Shown here: positions 46,201 to 53,494 of the stretch, one piece after another
How positions within the stretch are numbered: position 1 is the first letter of the stretch
Layout of the letters: each line of letters begins with the position of its first letter
Virus record (IMG/VR): IMGVR_UViG_3300035661_000045
Span: 1 to 64,000 of that record
Strand: one strand, 5' to 3'
Length of the DNA: 64,000 nucleotides
From: a virus
The notes under the pieces: model-generated
The model's database searches: none
Seen by the model: only the letters and a program-made list of their open reading frames with translations
Told to the model about the DNA's origin: nothing
Translations under genes and position numbers: made by a program

Positions 46201-46434
46201 CTAATTTTTTTTAATAGTCATTAATACTATAGACATATCTGTATCAACAAACATATCCCTATGTTCTTCAACAAATTGTCTTTTAGCCTCATCACCTAAT
46301 TCATCCCAGTCTTTACTAAAATGCCCTGGAACTTCAAATTCATAATTTTGTATAGAGCTAAACTCTAAGTTATCAAATTCAATTGATAATAAGAGTTTAG
46401 CTATATAACTTTTATTTTTACATGGATTATTCAT
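46201..46434 (-). CDS. small acidic protein (unknown)
   Basis: A 77-residue protein beginning MNNPCKNKSYIAKLLLS, with EVPGHFSKDWDELGDEAKRQ in the middle. Its first ~11 codons are repeated almost unchanged in a 14-codon micro-ORF at 46738-46782. Its start overlaps the end of the upstream gene by eight bases. Function unknown. Confidence 0.6.
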   Translation of the reverse strand: MNNPCKNKSYIAKLLLSIEFDNLEFSSIQNYEFEVPGHFSKDWDELGDEAKRQFVEEHRDMFVDTDMSIVLMTIKKN

Positions 46435-46738
46435 TATTAACTAATTTCCAGTATTTCTCAATAATAGTTCTTTCTGCTGATTCAACTCTATTTAATTCAT
46501 ATATTTCAGATAAATATTTATCATCTTCATTTTGAACAAATTGATTTGTTTCCCAAAATCCATATAATTCTTTATCTAATTTTGGATAATATTTTTCATT
46601 AAGTTCAACTATTGCTTTTGCATTAAATGCAGATCTGTGTCTATGTTCATACAACGTAAATTCTTTAAAAGCATAAATTAAATCATTGAATTTATAATGT
46701 TTTGAATTAAATTCTTTTCTTAATATTTTATTTATCAT
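46427..46738 (-). CDS. hypothetical helical protein
   Basis: A 103-residue charged helical protein (LNEKYYPKLDKELYGFWE). Its ATG shares bases with the stop of the micro-ORF upstream (TAATG), so translation is probably coupled. No recognised family. Confidence 0.55.
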   Translation of the reverse strand: MINKILRKEFNSKHYKFNDLIYAFKEFTLYEHRHRSAFNAKAIVELNEKYYPKLDKELYGFWETNQFVQNEDDKYLSEIYELNRVESAERTIIEKYWKLVNNE

Positions 46739-46782
46739 TATACCTTAGTTATATAACTTTTATTTTCACATGGATTATTCAT
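46738..46782 (-). CDS. 14-residue micro-ORF, near-copy of a neighbouring gene's start
   Basis: Reads MNNPCENKSYITKV then TAA. The DNA is nearly identical over about 30 bases to the start of the gene at 46434. Its ATG overlaps the end of the upstream 29-residue ORF and its stop overlaps the next ATG. It is either a truncated duplicate kept as a translational bridge or a leader peptide. Confidence 0.4.
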   Translation of the reverse strand: MNNPCENKSYITKV

Positions 46783-46864
46783 CTTTTTCTATTGATCTGT
46801 AAAGTGCTTTTGCAAATAAAAATCCACTAGAAAATCCTAATAATAGTAACATTAATGTATCCAT
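46775..46864 (-). CDS. 29-residue single-span membrane peptide
   Basis: Reads MDTLMLLLLGFSSGFLFAKA then LYRSIEKDE: one membrane helix and a charged tail. Its ATG is embedded in the stop of the upstream membrane protein (TAATG) and its end overlaps the next micro-ORF, supporting real translation. Function unknown; it could modulate the two-span membrane protein upstream. Confidence 0.55.
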   Translation of the reverse strand: MDTLMLLLLGFSSGFLFAKALYRSIEKDE

Positions 46865-47121
46865 TATGCTTTAGTTAATTTTGCAGCAAGCCCCATAGCT
46901 CCACAAGCAGTCAATATATATCCACATATTGTAAAAATAATTGATGGTACTCCAAATGATTGAACATTCCAAATTCCATCAATAGTTAATACTCCTCCAG
47001 CAGAACCACCTAAAATAAGTGAAAAGTTTAATATTTTCTGCCAGAATTCATTAATTTCAGAACTCCATCTGTCTTTTATCTGTTTGATAAATGTTTTTTT
47101 ATCTAATATTTCATTTGTCAT
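46864..47121 (-). CDS. two-span membrane protein, holin-like
   Basis: An 85-residue protein: a charged amphipathic N-terminus (about 1-28) then two hydrophobic segments (29-48 and 57-80) around a short WNVQSFG loop. The shape fits holin-like or superinfection-related membrane proteins, but it lies in the accessory operon far from the lysis cassette. It overlaps the upstream gene by four bases. Confidence 0.55.
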   Translation of the reverse strand: MTNEILDKKTFIKQIKDRWSSEINEFWQKILNFSLILGGSAGGVLTIDGIWNVQSFGVPSIIFTICGYILTACGAMGLAAKLTKA

Positions 47122-47726
47122 TTTATATATTTCTTTTTTAATATTAATGGATAATAATCAATATAACCTTTTTCTTGATTTCCCCAAGTACAAGAATATT
47201 GTTTAATAACTTCTTGTAATCTCTCTTTTTTTGATTTAGATTTATCGGTTCGATAATTATATGTCAACCAAGTTTCCCAATAGCAATTTTGTCGTATTTG
47301 GCTGTCACTGACTTGTTTATCTATCTTTGGTAATACACATACAAATAATTGCTTACCGAATACGACTAATGAATAACATGGAGCCCATTCAAATCTATAA
47401 TTATCCCACTTAGTTTTCCAGCCTAAAGTACATGAATTCCAACCAAAATATTTAATTGGAATAGGTTTTTTATAATTTTTATAATACTCCCATGTTCTAC
47501 CTTCAACATATTTAGGTAAACATTTTTTAATATCATTTTCTAATAATTTTTCACAATCAATTTTAGTCATTTTAACCCATTTTCTTGGTAGAAAATATGG
47601 TGTTCCATGTTTAATTTTACCAAAATACCATTTAAGTTTTAAACCCACAAATGGTGAGTTTAAAACTTTTATATAGCTCCAATTATATTGAACATTAGAA
47701 ATCCATTGTTTAATTTTTTTAAACAT
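47118..47726 (-). CDS. hypothetical Trp-rich protein
   Basis: A 202-residue basic protein, rich in Trp/Tyr/Cys, with YFGWNSCTLGWKTKWDNYRFEW in parts and CYWETWLTYNYR later. All Trp codons are TGG, showing that this strand avoids TGA. Similar long aromatic-rich hypothetical proteins occur in gut Bacteroidales phages. Function unknown. Overlaps both neighbours by a few bases. Confidence 0.55.
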   Translation of the reverse strand: MFKKIKQWISNVQYNWSYIKVLNSPFVGLKLKWYFGKIKHGTPYFLPRKWVKMTKIDCEKLLENDIKKCLPKYVEGRTWEYYKNYKKPIPIKYFGWNSCTLGWKTKWDNYRFEWAPCYSLVVFGKQLFVCVLPKIDKQVSDSQIRQNCYWETWLTYNYRTDKSKSKKERLQEVIKQYSCTWGNQEKGYIDYYPLILKKKYIK

Positions 47727-48075
47727 CTTGTTCTATTTTAAATCTATCATCCAATTCTGGATAATTTTCTTCCATATATATAGCTACAAGTAAATTCCAA
47801 GCCATGTGTTTTAAATGTGAAAGTCCAGATTCTTCATCTAAATCGTTTTGTCTTGGATCCGTATATGAATCAAGATGTCTCATTGCTGAATCATAATATT
47901 GATTAAAACTACCTCCTTTTAAGAAATTATATGTAGAATATTTACCTTCGCCATATTGAGCCACTTGGGCTAATGGTCTCATTAGAAATATTGGAAAATT
48001 TCTCCATCTTAATTTACCATCATTAAATCTATCTGCTAATTTTGGTTTAGCAACAAACATTTTTTTATCTTCCAT
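47719..48075 (-). CDS. dATP/dGTP diphosphohydrolase-like protein (MazZ-type N-domain)
   Basis: A 118-residue helical protein. GKLRWRNFPIFLMRPLAQVA, YGEGKYSTYNF, AMRHLDSY and DEESGLSHLKHMAWNLLVAI match the pattern of the dATP/dGTP diphosphohydrolase N-terminal family (MazG-like, metal-binding Glu/Asp). Such enzymes lower dATP or dGTP pools, and MazZ proteins accompany 2-aminoadenine genomes. I see no PurZ-like gene in this window, so ordinary nucleotide-pool control is more likely. Confidence 0.7.
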   Translation of the reverse strand: MEDKKMFVAKPKLADRFNDGKLRWRNFPIFLMRPLAQVAQYGEGKYSTYNFLKGGSFNQYYDSAMRHLDSYTDPRQNDLDEESGLSHLKHMAWNLLVAIYMEENYPELDDRFKIEQDV

Positions 48076-48102
48076 TATTAGAATAATTTATCTAAATTTC
48101 TT

Positions 48103-48405
48103 TTACAATCTATCATCATCTTTTATTCTTAATCCATACATCATATCAAACCATTGCCATTCTCTTTCAAGTAATTTCTTACTTCTTCTTGGAGATACAT
48201 CATTTTGAAGAAAATCTATAAACCATTTTTTATACTCATTAGATTCTTTTTGAGTCCAAGTGTAATATGAGCACCATAATTTACCTTCTATTTTTTGATT
48301 ATCCATAATATAATCATAATCAACTCCATATTTTTCAAGCATTTTATCAATTAATTTTCTAGGTATTTTTGGATCTCCTATTCTTAATTTTTTAATTTTA
48401 GCCAT
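48103..48405 (-). CDS. hypothetical basic protein
   Basis: A 100-residue protein with a basic start (MAKIKKLRIGDPKIPRK), a WCSYYTWTQKES segment and a C-terminal EREWQWFDMMYGLRIKDDD. Five TGG tryptophans and no TGA. It resembles short hypothetical proteins common in crAss-like early regions. Function unknown. Confidence 0.55.
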   Translation of the reverse strand: MAKIKKLRIGDPKIPRKLIDKMLEKYGVDYDYIMDNQKIEGKLWCSYYTWTQKESNEYKKWFIDFLQNDVSPRRSKKLLEREWQWFDMMYGLRIKDDDRL

Positions 48406-48416
48406 TTTCTATATTT

Positions 48417-48497
48417 TTATTTAAAATATCAATTGCTTCATTTTGGTATATTATTAATTAAACAATAATCTTCCCACATAAAATATAAATCATTCAT
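48417..48497 (-). CDS. possible micro-ORF with two TGA-Trp codons in the accessory operon
   Basis: Starting at 48497 it reads MNDLYFMWEDYCLINNIPK, then TGA at 48440-48438. If TGA is Trp it continues WSNWYFK to TAA. With normal stops it would be 19 residues. It fills the only gap between its neighbours. Weak evidence; kept because it may be an accessory gene using the altered code. Confidence 0.25.
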
Positions 48498-48499
48498 AT

Positions 48500-48592
48500 T
48501 TATTTGTTTTTGTAATTATGCTTTATTATTATATATCCAAGAGCAGCTCCAACTATAAATGAAAATATAAATGTTATTAGGTATATAAACAT
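48500..48592 (-). CDS. 30-residue membrane peptide
   Basis: Reads MFIYLITFIFSFIVGAALGY, then IIIKHNYKNK: one membrane helix with a basic tail. It begins one base after the stop of the phosphatase-like gene. It is a second tiny membrane peptide in this operon. Function unknown. Confidence 0.5.
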   Translation of the reverse strand: MFIYLITFIFSFIVGAALGYIIIKHNYKNK

Positions 48593-48593
48593 A

Positions 48594-48989
48594 TTACACT
48601 TCTTTTAAAACAATTTCTTTATATTGTTGATTACAAATCTTAATTAATTCTGGATCATTAAATGAATATCTATCTGGAATATCTAATATGAATATTTTAT
48701 CCTCATCAATTTTCATTTCAGCCAAATCGAATGCAACCGATCTATAATTTGCTTTATTAACAAAAACTATTTCATCAGCCCATAATAATAATGCTTCACT
48801 TATCGGAATAAGCGCATAGCTCTCTTCTGTGCCACAATTTCTAACATTATAGCCATACTCACGTATAAGCATATTCTGTAGTGTGGCAGACCTTAAAAGA
48901 CCTGCCGAACATACACAAAGAACTTTCTTGGTATTACCTTGAAATTCATTGTGTATGTTATATAATTGATTTCTATTTCCTAAAATCAT
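48594..48989 (-). CDS. low-molecular-weight tyrosine-phosphatase-like protein
   Basis: A 131-residue protein with the P-loop VLCVCSAGLLRSAT: C27, five residues, R33, S34, as in low-molecular-weight protein tyrosine phosphatases. ILDIPDRY around residue 102 supplies the candidate general-acid Asp. Phages carry such enzymes rarely and their substrates are unknown; a host or phage phosphoprotein is plausible. It overlaps the upstream gene by four bases. Confidence 0.75.
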   Translation of the reverse strand: MILGNRNQLYNIHNEFQGNTKKVLCVCSAGLLRSATLQNMLIREYGYNVRNCGTEESYALIPISEALLLWADEIVFVNKANYRSVAFDLAEMKIDEDKIFILDIPDRYSFNDPELIKICNQQYKEIVLKEV

Positions 48990-49174
48990 TTTATTCTAAT
49001 TATTTTTCTTTTTAATTCACAAGTTGAAATATCTTTATGTTCATAATATGAAAATAGTAACCATTGTTTTTTATACCACCATTTACCAATTGTTCTTAAT
49101 TTTGCTTTTTGGAATGTTGGTAATATAAATCCTGGTAAACTAAATGAGTTTAAGTTAACTATTTTGGATTTCAT
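48986..49174 (-). CDS. small basic protein (unknown)
   Basis: A 62-residue basic protein (MKSKIVNLNSFSLPGFILPT; then KWWYKKQWLLFSYYEHK). Overlaps the gene before it by 20 bases. No family recognised. All Trp are TGG. Confidence 0.5.
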   Translation of the reverse strand: MKSKIVNLNSFSLPGFILPTFQKAKLRTIGKWWYKKQWLLFSYYEHKDISTCELKRKIIRIK

Positions 49175-49895
49175 CTATATATTTCATTATTTCATTATCG
49201 TTAAATATTTCATCTATTTTTTTCAAACTACATTTTACTCCAAACTTACTAAATATATTATCTATTAAATCATATGTTGGATCTATAAATAAATCATATC
49301 CATAAGTTCTTAAATAAACTTGTACATTTCCTCTTCTTATAGTTACATCTAATTCATCTTCGATATACTCTTTAATTGCGGTAGTCCACATTCCATATGG
49401 TAAATTTATTTGTAATATATATCCAGGTTTAAATGCAATTAAATTTACTAATACACATTTATCAAAAGATATAAATCCATTTTTAACACTAATATTAAAT
49501 AATGAACATTTACCTTTTAATATATGTGTATTGAATTGCTTAAATGTTTCTTCATTGCAATAAGCTTTAATAAAACTTCTATCATCAACTATTCCTATCC
49601 AATAAAAGAATTTTCCACTCTTAGCATGTTTAAATTCACAGAATTTTACTACTCCGGCAACTTTGATGTTTTTTATATCTATAAGTTGATCAGAAGCTTC
49701 TTTTATTTCTTGAATTTTAGTATAATCATACTTTTCGAGTTTAAGTTTAGCCTCACCCATTATAGATTTTAAATTAACTCCTATAACCTCATTTTCCTGC
49801 GATATAAACCACTCTTTATTTGGATAGTGATATAATTCATGTTTATATAAAAAAGACTCAGTACAATGAGCGCTTACGTCTTTTTGTTTAGTCAT
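49155..49895 (-). CDS. OB-fold-like nucleic-acid-binding protein (tentative)
   Basis: A 246-residue protein. The middle, about residues 73-140, has the strand pattern of an OB fold of the tRNA-anticodon/DnaE type: IKNIKVAGVVKFCEFKHAKS, then FFYWIGIVDDRSFIKAYCNE, then LKGKCSLFNISVKNG. The C-terminal third is helical. It could bind DNA or RNA in replication or repair, in line with nearby nucleases. The family call is by pattern only. Confidence 0.4.
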   Translation of the reverse strand: MTKQKDVSAHCTESFLYKHELYHYPNKEWFISQENEVIGVNLKSIMGEAKLKLEKYDYTKIQEIKEASDQLIDIKNIKVAGVVKFCEFKHAKSGKFFYWIGIVDDRSFIKAYCNEETFKQFNTHILKGKCSLFNISVKNGFISFDKCVLVNLIAFKPGYILQINLPYGMWTTAIKEYIEDELDVTIRRGNVQVYLRTYGYDLFIDPTYDLIDNIFSKFGVKCSLKKIDEIFNDNEIMKYIDEIQNS

Positions 49896-50031
49896 ATCTT
49901 TTTATATTCTGACTTATTTCAAAGTACTTGTATTTTGGAGCTTCATTTATACATTTATGGCAATCGGAAGTTTTAAAATTTCTTTGATAATGTTCGCAAT
50001 TTTTACAACAAGGTTTATCAAACCAACTCAT
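49888..50031 (-). CDS. 47-residue Cys-rich zinc-ribbon-like protein
   Basis: Reads MSWFDKPCCKNCEHYQRNF and then TSDCHKCINEAPKYKY. CKNC and CHKC, 14 residues apart, form a zinc-ribbon-like knuckle. The start follows the upstream stop within a few bases and the end overlaps the next ATG by eight bases. A small DNA- or protein-binding zinc peptide is likely; target unknown. Confidence 0.6.
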   Translation of the reverse strand: MSWFDKPCCKNCEHYQRNFKTSDCHKCINEAPKYKYFEISQNIKRYD

Positions 50032-50034
50032 AAT

Positions 50035-50322
50035 CTAAAATATAAATAAAAATCCATTATCTTCTCTGTATTGAATATCGACTAATTTTCCTAAATCTTC
50101 ATAAGAATTAGTATCCATATTCTTACATCTTAATTCCATTCCAACATAAATTCTTGGACATTGAGCAATTTCTAAAAACATTTCTTCATCTTCATTATAT
50201 CCAATATACATTTTATCATCAATAGTTAGCACTTTTGCAACTTTTGATTTAGAATTATCTTGTAATGGTATTAGAAATTTTAAGTAATTCTCAGTTTTTT
50301 TGAATAATTTATATTTACTCAT
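50035..50322 (-). CDS. hypothetical protein
   Basis: A 95-residue beta-rich protein (SKVAKVLTIDDKMYIGYNED; GMELRCKNMDTNSYEDLGKL). Two bases separate it from the retropepsin-like gene upstream. No family recognised. Confidence 0.5.
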   Translation of the reverse strand: MSKYKLFKKTENYLKFLIPLQDNSKSKVAKVLTIDDKMYIGYNEDEEMFLEIAQCPRIYVGMELRCKNMDTNSYEDLGKLVDIQYREDNGFLFIF

Positions 50323-50324
50323 AA

Positions 50325-50825
50325 TTATTTTTTATTAATCCAAACTACTAATTCATCAAAATCAAATGACCATTTATTTCTTTCAAAGAATGGACTTCCA
50401 ATAATTCCAACAATATCATATCCTTGAAACGGTTCATTAAATGTATTCAATGTTGTTACACTAAATTTCTCTGACTCAAAATTAATTTTATTATATGATA
50501 ACTCAAAATTATAATCAGCCGTTTCTAATTTATTATTAGAATCATTTGACTTTGTTTTACCAATCATTGCTGGTTTTAATTCTATCGTATCAAAATATGA
50601 TTTTTTTAAATAATTAGCATTTGCTCCAGTATCTAATAAAAACCACTCTAATTTGCTATTAATTTTTAGTTTGATAAGTGGTAATCCACATTTTTTAAAA
50701 CTTTTCTCGAAGCAAACTTTATATTTATTTGAATTATCAATTCTTTTTTTTAAATCATTAATTAGAAATGCTAATCCAAATCCTAAAATTAATAATACTA
50801 TTCCTACTCCTATATATCCACCCAT
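50325..50825 (-). CDS. membrane-anchored retropepsin-like aspartic protease
   Basis: A 166-residue protein: a membrane helix at residues 4-23, a short linker, then a single-lobed pepsin-like domain. LEWFLLDTGANANYLKKS has the catalytic D65-T-G motif. GYDIVGIIGSPFFERNKWSF matches the hydrophobic-Gly flap-end strand of retropepsins. Such proteases work as dimers. Anchored to the inner membrane, it could process a membrane or envelope protein of the host or phage. The substrate is unknown. Confidence 0.75.
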   Translation of the reverse strand: MGGYIGVGIVLLILGFGLAFLINDLKKRIDNSNKYKVCFEKSFKKCGLPLIKLKINSKLEWFLLDTGANANYLKKSYFDTIELKPAMIGKTKSNDSNNKLETADYNFELSYNKINFESEKFSVTTLNTFNEPFQGYDIVGIIGSPFFERNKWSFDFDELVVWINKK

Positions 50826-50828
50826 TTA

Positions 50829-51224
50829 TTAATTAATTTTATTTTTATTACTATTATACCAAACTATAAATTCTACACATGCAAAAAATACACATTCAAT
50901 TTTGCTTTCAGATTCAATAAATATTGTTTTATTATTTTGTGAATGTTGATAATCTGGTGCCTCATAACTTATTTCAACTCTATGTTTTTTACATAAATAT
51001 GTCTTAGATATATATATTGATATATATTTCAATGATTCTATTTTATCAACAACTTTCATTATCCAATTCCATGAAGAATTATATAGGTTTTTTGTTTGTA
51101 TAACTTTTGGCATGCAATTATTGTCATTATAATAAAAGTGATGTGATATACCATCATATACAATTTTATTGCCCATAAATTCGGCAATTAAATTATTGTT
51201 ATCAATTATTTCATCTTCTGTCAT
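50829..51224 (-). CDS. hypothetical protein
   Basis: A 131-residue protein with an acidic start, KIVYDGISHHFYYNDNN and a Cys-containing C-terminal helix ending FIVWYNSNK. Its start overlaps the stop of the exonuclease-like gene upstream. No family recognised. Confidence 0.5.
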   Translation of the reverse strand: MTEDEIIDNNNLIAEFMGNKIVYDGISHHFYYNDNNCMPKVIQTKNLYNSSWNWIMKVVDKIESLKYISIYISKTYLCKKHRVEISYEAPDYQHSQNNKTIFIESESKIECVFFACVEFIVWYNSNKNKIN

Positions 51225-52240
51225 TACAATTTTAATATTATTGGATTACATCCGTTATTTTCATACGACTTTCTTGAATAATCAAATTTACCATTTTGTA
51301 GATGCCAATTAGCTGAATTTAAAAGTCCACGCCAATTACATCCATAATTTTCAATAGTAAATTTAATTGTATCATTTTCATTCATTTCCCAAATTAATGG
51401 ATATAAATCATTTTTGTTTATTACCAAAAATTGAAATGGAAGTATTTTAAAGTTTTTAAAATAATCATCTTCTGATATAATTTTATTTAATCCAGCAGAA
51501 TAGGAGCTACCCTGAATCCAGTACGCCCAATCTAAAAATGATTTTTCAAATAGCTCAGAACTTTTTCCTGATGTTTTTAAATCTATTGGAAGAATAGTTC
51601 TTTTTTTATGATTAACTTTACAGATATCCATCATGAAGCGAAATGGAATATTATCAATTTTAGTTTTAAACTTCAATTGATAGAATATCTCTTCATCTTC
51701 ATCACATTCAAATATTTTATAAGTGAATGGATGTGTTTTTAGTGTTTGCACACATTGAATTGCTTCATTAAATTCTTTTGGAGAAATAACTATTTTTCCA
51801 GTAGAATATTTTAAAACTGTGTAATAATCTGAACCTAATTCAATCAACTTTTTAACACGAGTTTCAGATTTCCAATTAGTTTGATATTCAAATTTATCAA
51901 TAATTTCAAGCAATTCATTATCTGTAATATCTAAAAATTCATTTGAAAAAGCTCCATGAACGAAATAAATTTCTTCAACAATCTTTCTTATCGTATCACT
52001 AAACTTATCAATATCTGCTACATAGAACCTATCATCAAATTCTTCTGGTGCAGTAAGTAAACAATCTACTGTTGATCCAGCACGGAGAGCTGGTGTGTCT
52101 ATTTTTTCATTAGATATTAATGCTTTTGGACCATTTTTGAAAAATTGCGATAACTTGCTATAACTTAATGAATTGTCTGCGCGGTAAGTTTGTTCATCTA
52201 CTAACCATGATATATCTTTTAATGATTTATGCATTTGCAT
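51224..52240 (-). CDS. RecE/YqaJ-like PD-(D/E)XK exonuclease
   Basis: A 338-residue protein. Key elements in order: SLSYSKLSQFFKNGPKALIS, a GSTVDCLLTAPEEFDDRF motif, then IDNIPFRFMMDICKVNHKK (catalytic Asp) and ILPIDLKTSGKS (D-x-K), followed by a helix with YWIQGSSYSAGL. This fits the DUF3799/RecE-type exonuclease fold used in phage recombination. Overlaps the upstream gene by 14 bases. The first codons (MQMHK) offer two ATG starts. Confidence 0.75.
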   Translation of the reverse strand: MQMHKSLKDISWLVDEQTYRADNSLSYSKLSQFFKNGPKALISNEKIDTPALRAGSTVDCLLTAPEEFDDRFYVADIDKFSDTIRKIVEEIYFVHGAFSNEFLDITDNELLEIIDKFEYQTNWKSETRVKKLIELGSDYYTVLKYSTGKIVISPKEFNEAIQCVQTLKTHPFTYKIFECDEDEEIFYQLKFKTKIDNIPFRFMMDICKVNHKKRTILPIDLKTSGKSSELFEKSFLDWAYWIQGSSYSAGLNKIISEDDYFKNFKILPFQFLVINKNDLYPLIWEMNENDTIKFTIENYGCNWRGLLNSANWHLQNGKFDYSRKSYENNGCNPIILKL

Positions 52241-52586
52241 ATTTTTCTGATAAGTTATTAATTAATTCATCTAAATTATCATATTCTATTGTTCCAATAA
52301 CAATGTCATTTATAATGTCAACATTATCATAACCAAAATTTGGCGGCGATATTAATTTATCTTTAAAGTAATCATTTTTTATTTTAGATATAATTTGATT
52401 AACTTGATAATCTACTCCATAATTAGCTAATAAAGCTTTTAGTTTAATGCATTCTGTATTTAGATTTTCAAAATCAGTATATTCAATTGAATTTCTAATA
52501 GCATTATTGTGCTGACTGATTGGATCAACTACATTTTTTTTAATCTTAGAAGCAATGGCTTCAATTTGTTGTTTATTTAATTTCAT
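52227..52586 (-). CDS. hypothetical protein upstream of exonuclease
   Basis: A 119-residue helical protein (MKLNKQQIEAIASKIKKNVV, a start often seen in small phage proteins beside recombination genes). Its end overlaps the exonuclease start by 14 bases, so it may be a partner. No annealing-protein motif visible. Confidence 0.5.
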   Translation of the reverse strand: MKLNKQQIEAIASKIKKNVVDPISQHNNAIRNSIEYTDFENLNTECIKLKALLANYGVDYQVNQIISKIKNDYFKDKLISPPNFGYDNVDIINDIVIGTIEYDNLDELINNLSEKYANA

Positions 52587-52588
52587 AT

Positions 52589-52855
52589 TTATTCCTCCTC
52601 ATAATTTAAACATTTATCCATATATGTATCACTTATATCTAAGCCAATTAATAAATAACTTATTTCTTGTAATTTACAATATCTTTCAGTCATATTTTCT
52701 GGTTCACATAATCTATATTCTTTAATCGTTTCAGATCTTATTATATCTGAAATACTATCAAAATCATGATCTTTAATGAATTTTAAAATTAGATTATAAT
52801 CTTTATCATTTAAGACTGATTTTGACAGTAGTTTTAGTTTATCAATTTGCTTCAT
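52589..52855 (-). CDS. hypothetical protein
   Basis: An 88-residue helical protein (LKLLSKSVLNDKDYNLILKF; ISYLLIGLDISDTYMDKC). Overlaps the upstream gene by 14 bases. No family recognised. Confidence 0.5.
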   Translation of the reverse strand: MKQIDKLKLLSKSVLNDKDYNLILKFIKDHDFDSISDIIRSETIKEYRLCEPENMTERYCKLQEISYLLIGLDISDTYMDKCLNYEEE

Positions 52856-53033
52856 TTGTTTCTTTTAAGTCATTTATAAAATCATCAATATCGAATAATA
52901 AGTCATCAATCTTATCTATTTCTGAAAATAAATCAATTTCTTTTGCTCCACGAATTACTTCATCACAAATTTTCTTCATATTAAAAATTCTAGATTCTAT
53001 TTCTTTAATTGCATTTAATTTTTTATTTGACAT
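52842..53033 (-). CDS. small coiled-coil protein
   Basis: A 63-residue acidic helical protein (IKEIESRIFNMKKICDEVIR; DLFSEIDKIDDLLFDIDDF). It is probably a short coiled coil. Two bases after the nuclease-like gene upstream. Function unknown. Confidence 0.5.
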   Translation of the reverse strand: MSNKKLNAIKEIESRIFNMKKICDEVIRGAKEIDLFSEIDKIDDLLFDIDDFINDLKETNEAN

Positions 53034-53035
53034 CT

Positions 53036-53494
53036 TTATTCTAAGTTTTTAATAAATTCAATACATTCCAATGCTTGTCGTTGTGTGTGAGCTTCAAGAT
53101 AAACTGGCTTATACCATCTATCAACCCATTGATTTTCAAAATAATGAATGAATAGTTTCCTCTTACTAACCCAGTCAAAATTTCCATAACCTTTATTTTC
53201 AATGACAATAAAGTAGTTCTTCCAATATAATGTAAAATCTGGCTTATAAGTTTTCTTCTGTATCTTAAATCGTTGTTTTAAACTTTTTGTATCAGCTCCA
53301 GAATCATTAGGGTGTATTATTATTGATTTCTCAATTAATAACGCAGGGAGAATCTCAAAGACCTCCACTGCGTATTTAAATTCAATACCTAATAACTTTA
53401 ATTGCTTATATGTAAAAACTTCTAATGCACTATCAAATTTTATCCCATCATACTCAACCTTCTTGACATTTTTAACTTTTACATTTTCAGCCAT
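53036..53494 (-). CDS. DUF1064-type PD-(D/E)XK nuclease
   Basis: A 152-residue nuclease fold. YDGIKFDSALEVFTYKQL gives Glu25; YKPDFTLYW gives D86; FIVIENKGYGN gives E99 and K101, so the PD-x12-ExK signature is complete. Family members act as Holliday-junction-type or MutH/TnsA-like endonucleases in phages. Its ATG overlaps the upstream stop. Probable role: recombination or DNA processing together with the exonuclease at 51224. Confidence 0.8.
   Translation of the reverse strand: MAENVKVKNVKKVEYDGIKFDSALEVFTYKQLKLLGIEFKYAVEVFEILPALLIEKSIIIHPNDSGADTKSLKQRFKIQKKTYKPDFTLYWKNYFIVIENKGYGNFDWVSKRKLFIHYFENQWVDRWYKPVYLEAHTQRQALECIEFIKNLE

Noticed and set aside
47719-48075. 2-aminoadenine (Z-genome) modification suggested by the MazZ-like protein
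   Set aside because: No PurZ-like or dedicated polymerase gene is visible in the window, and related diphosphohydrolases occur in phages with normal DNA.
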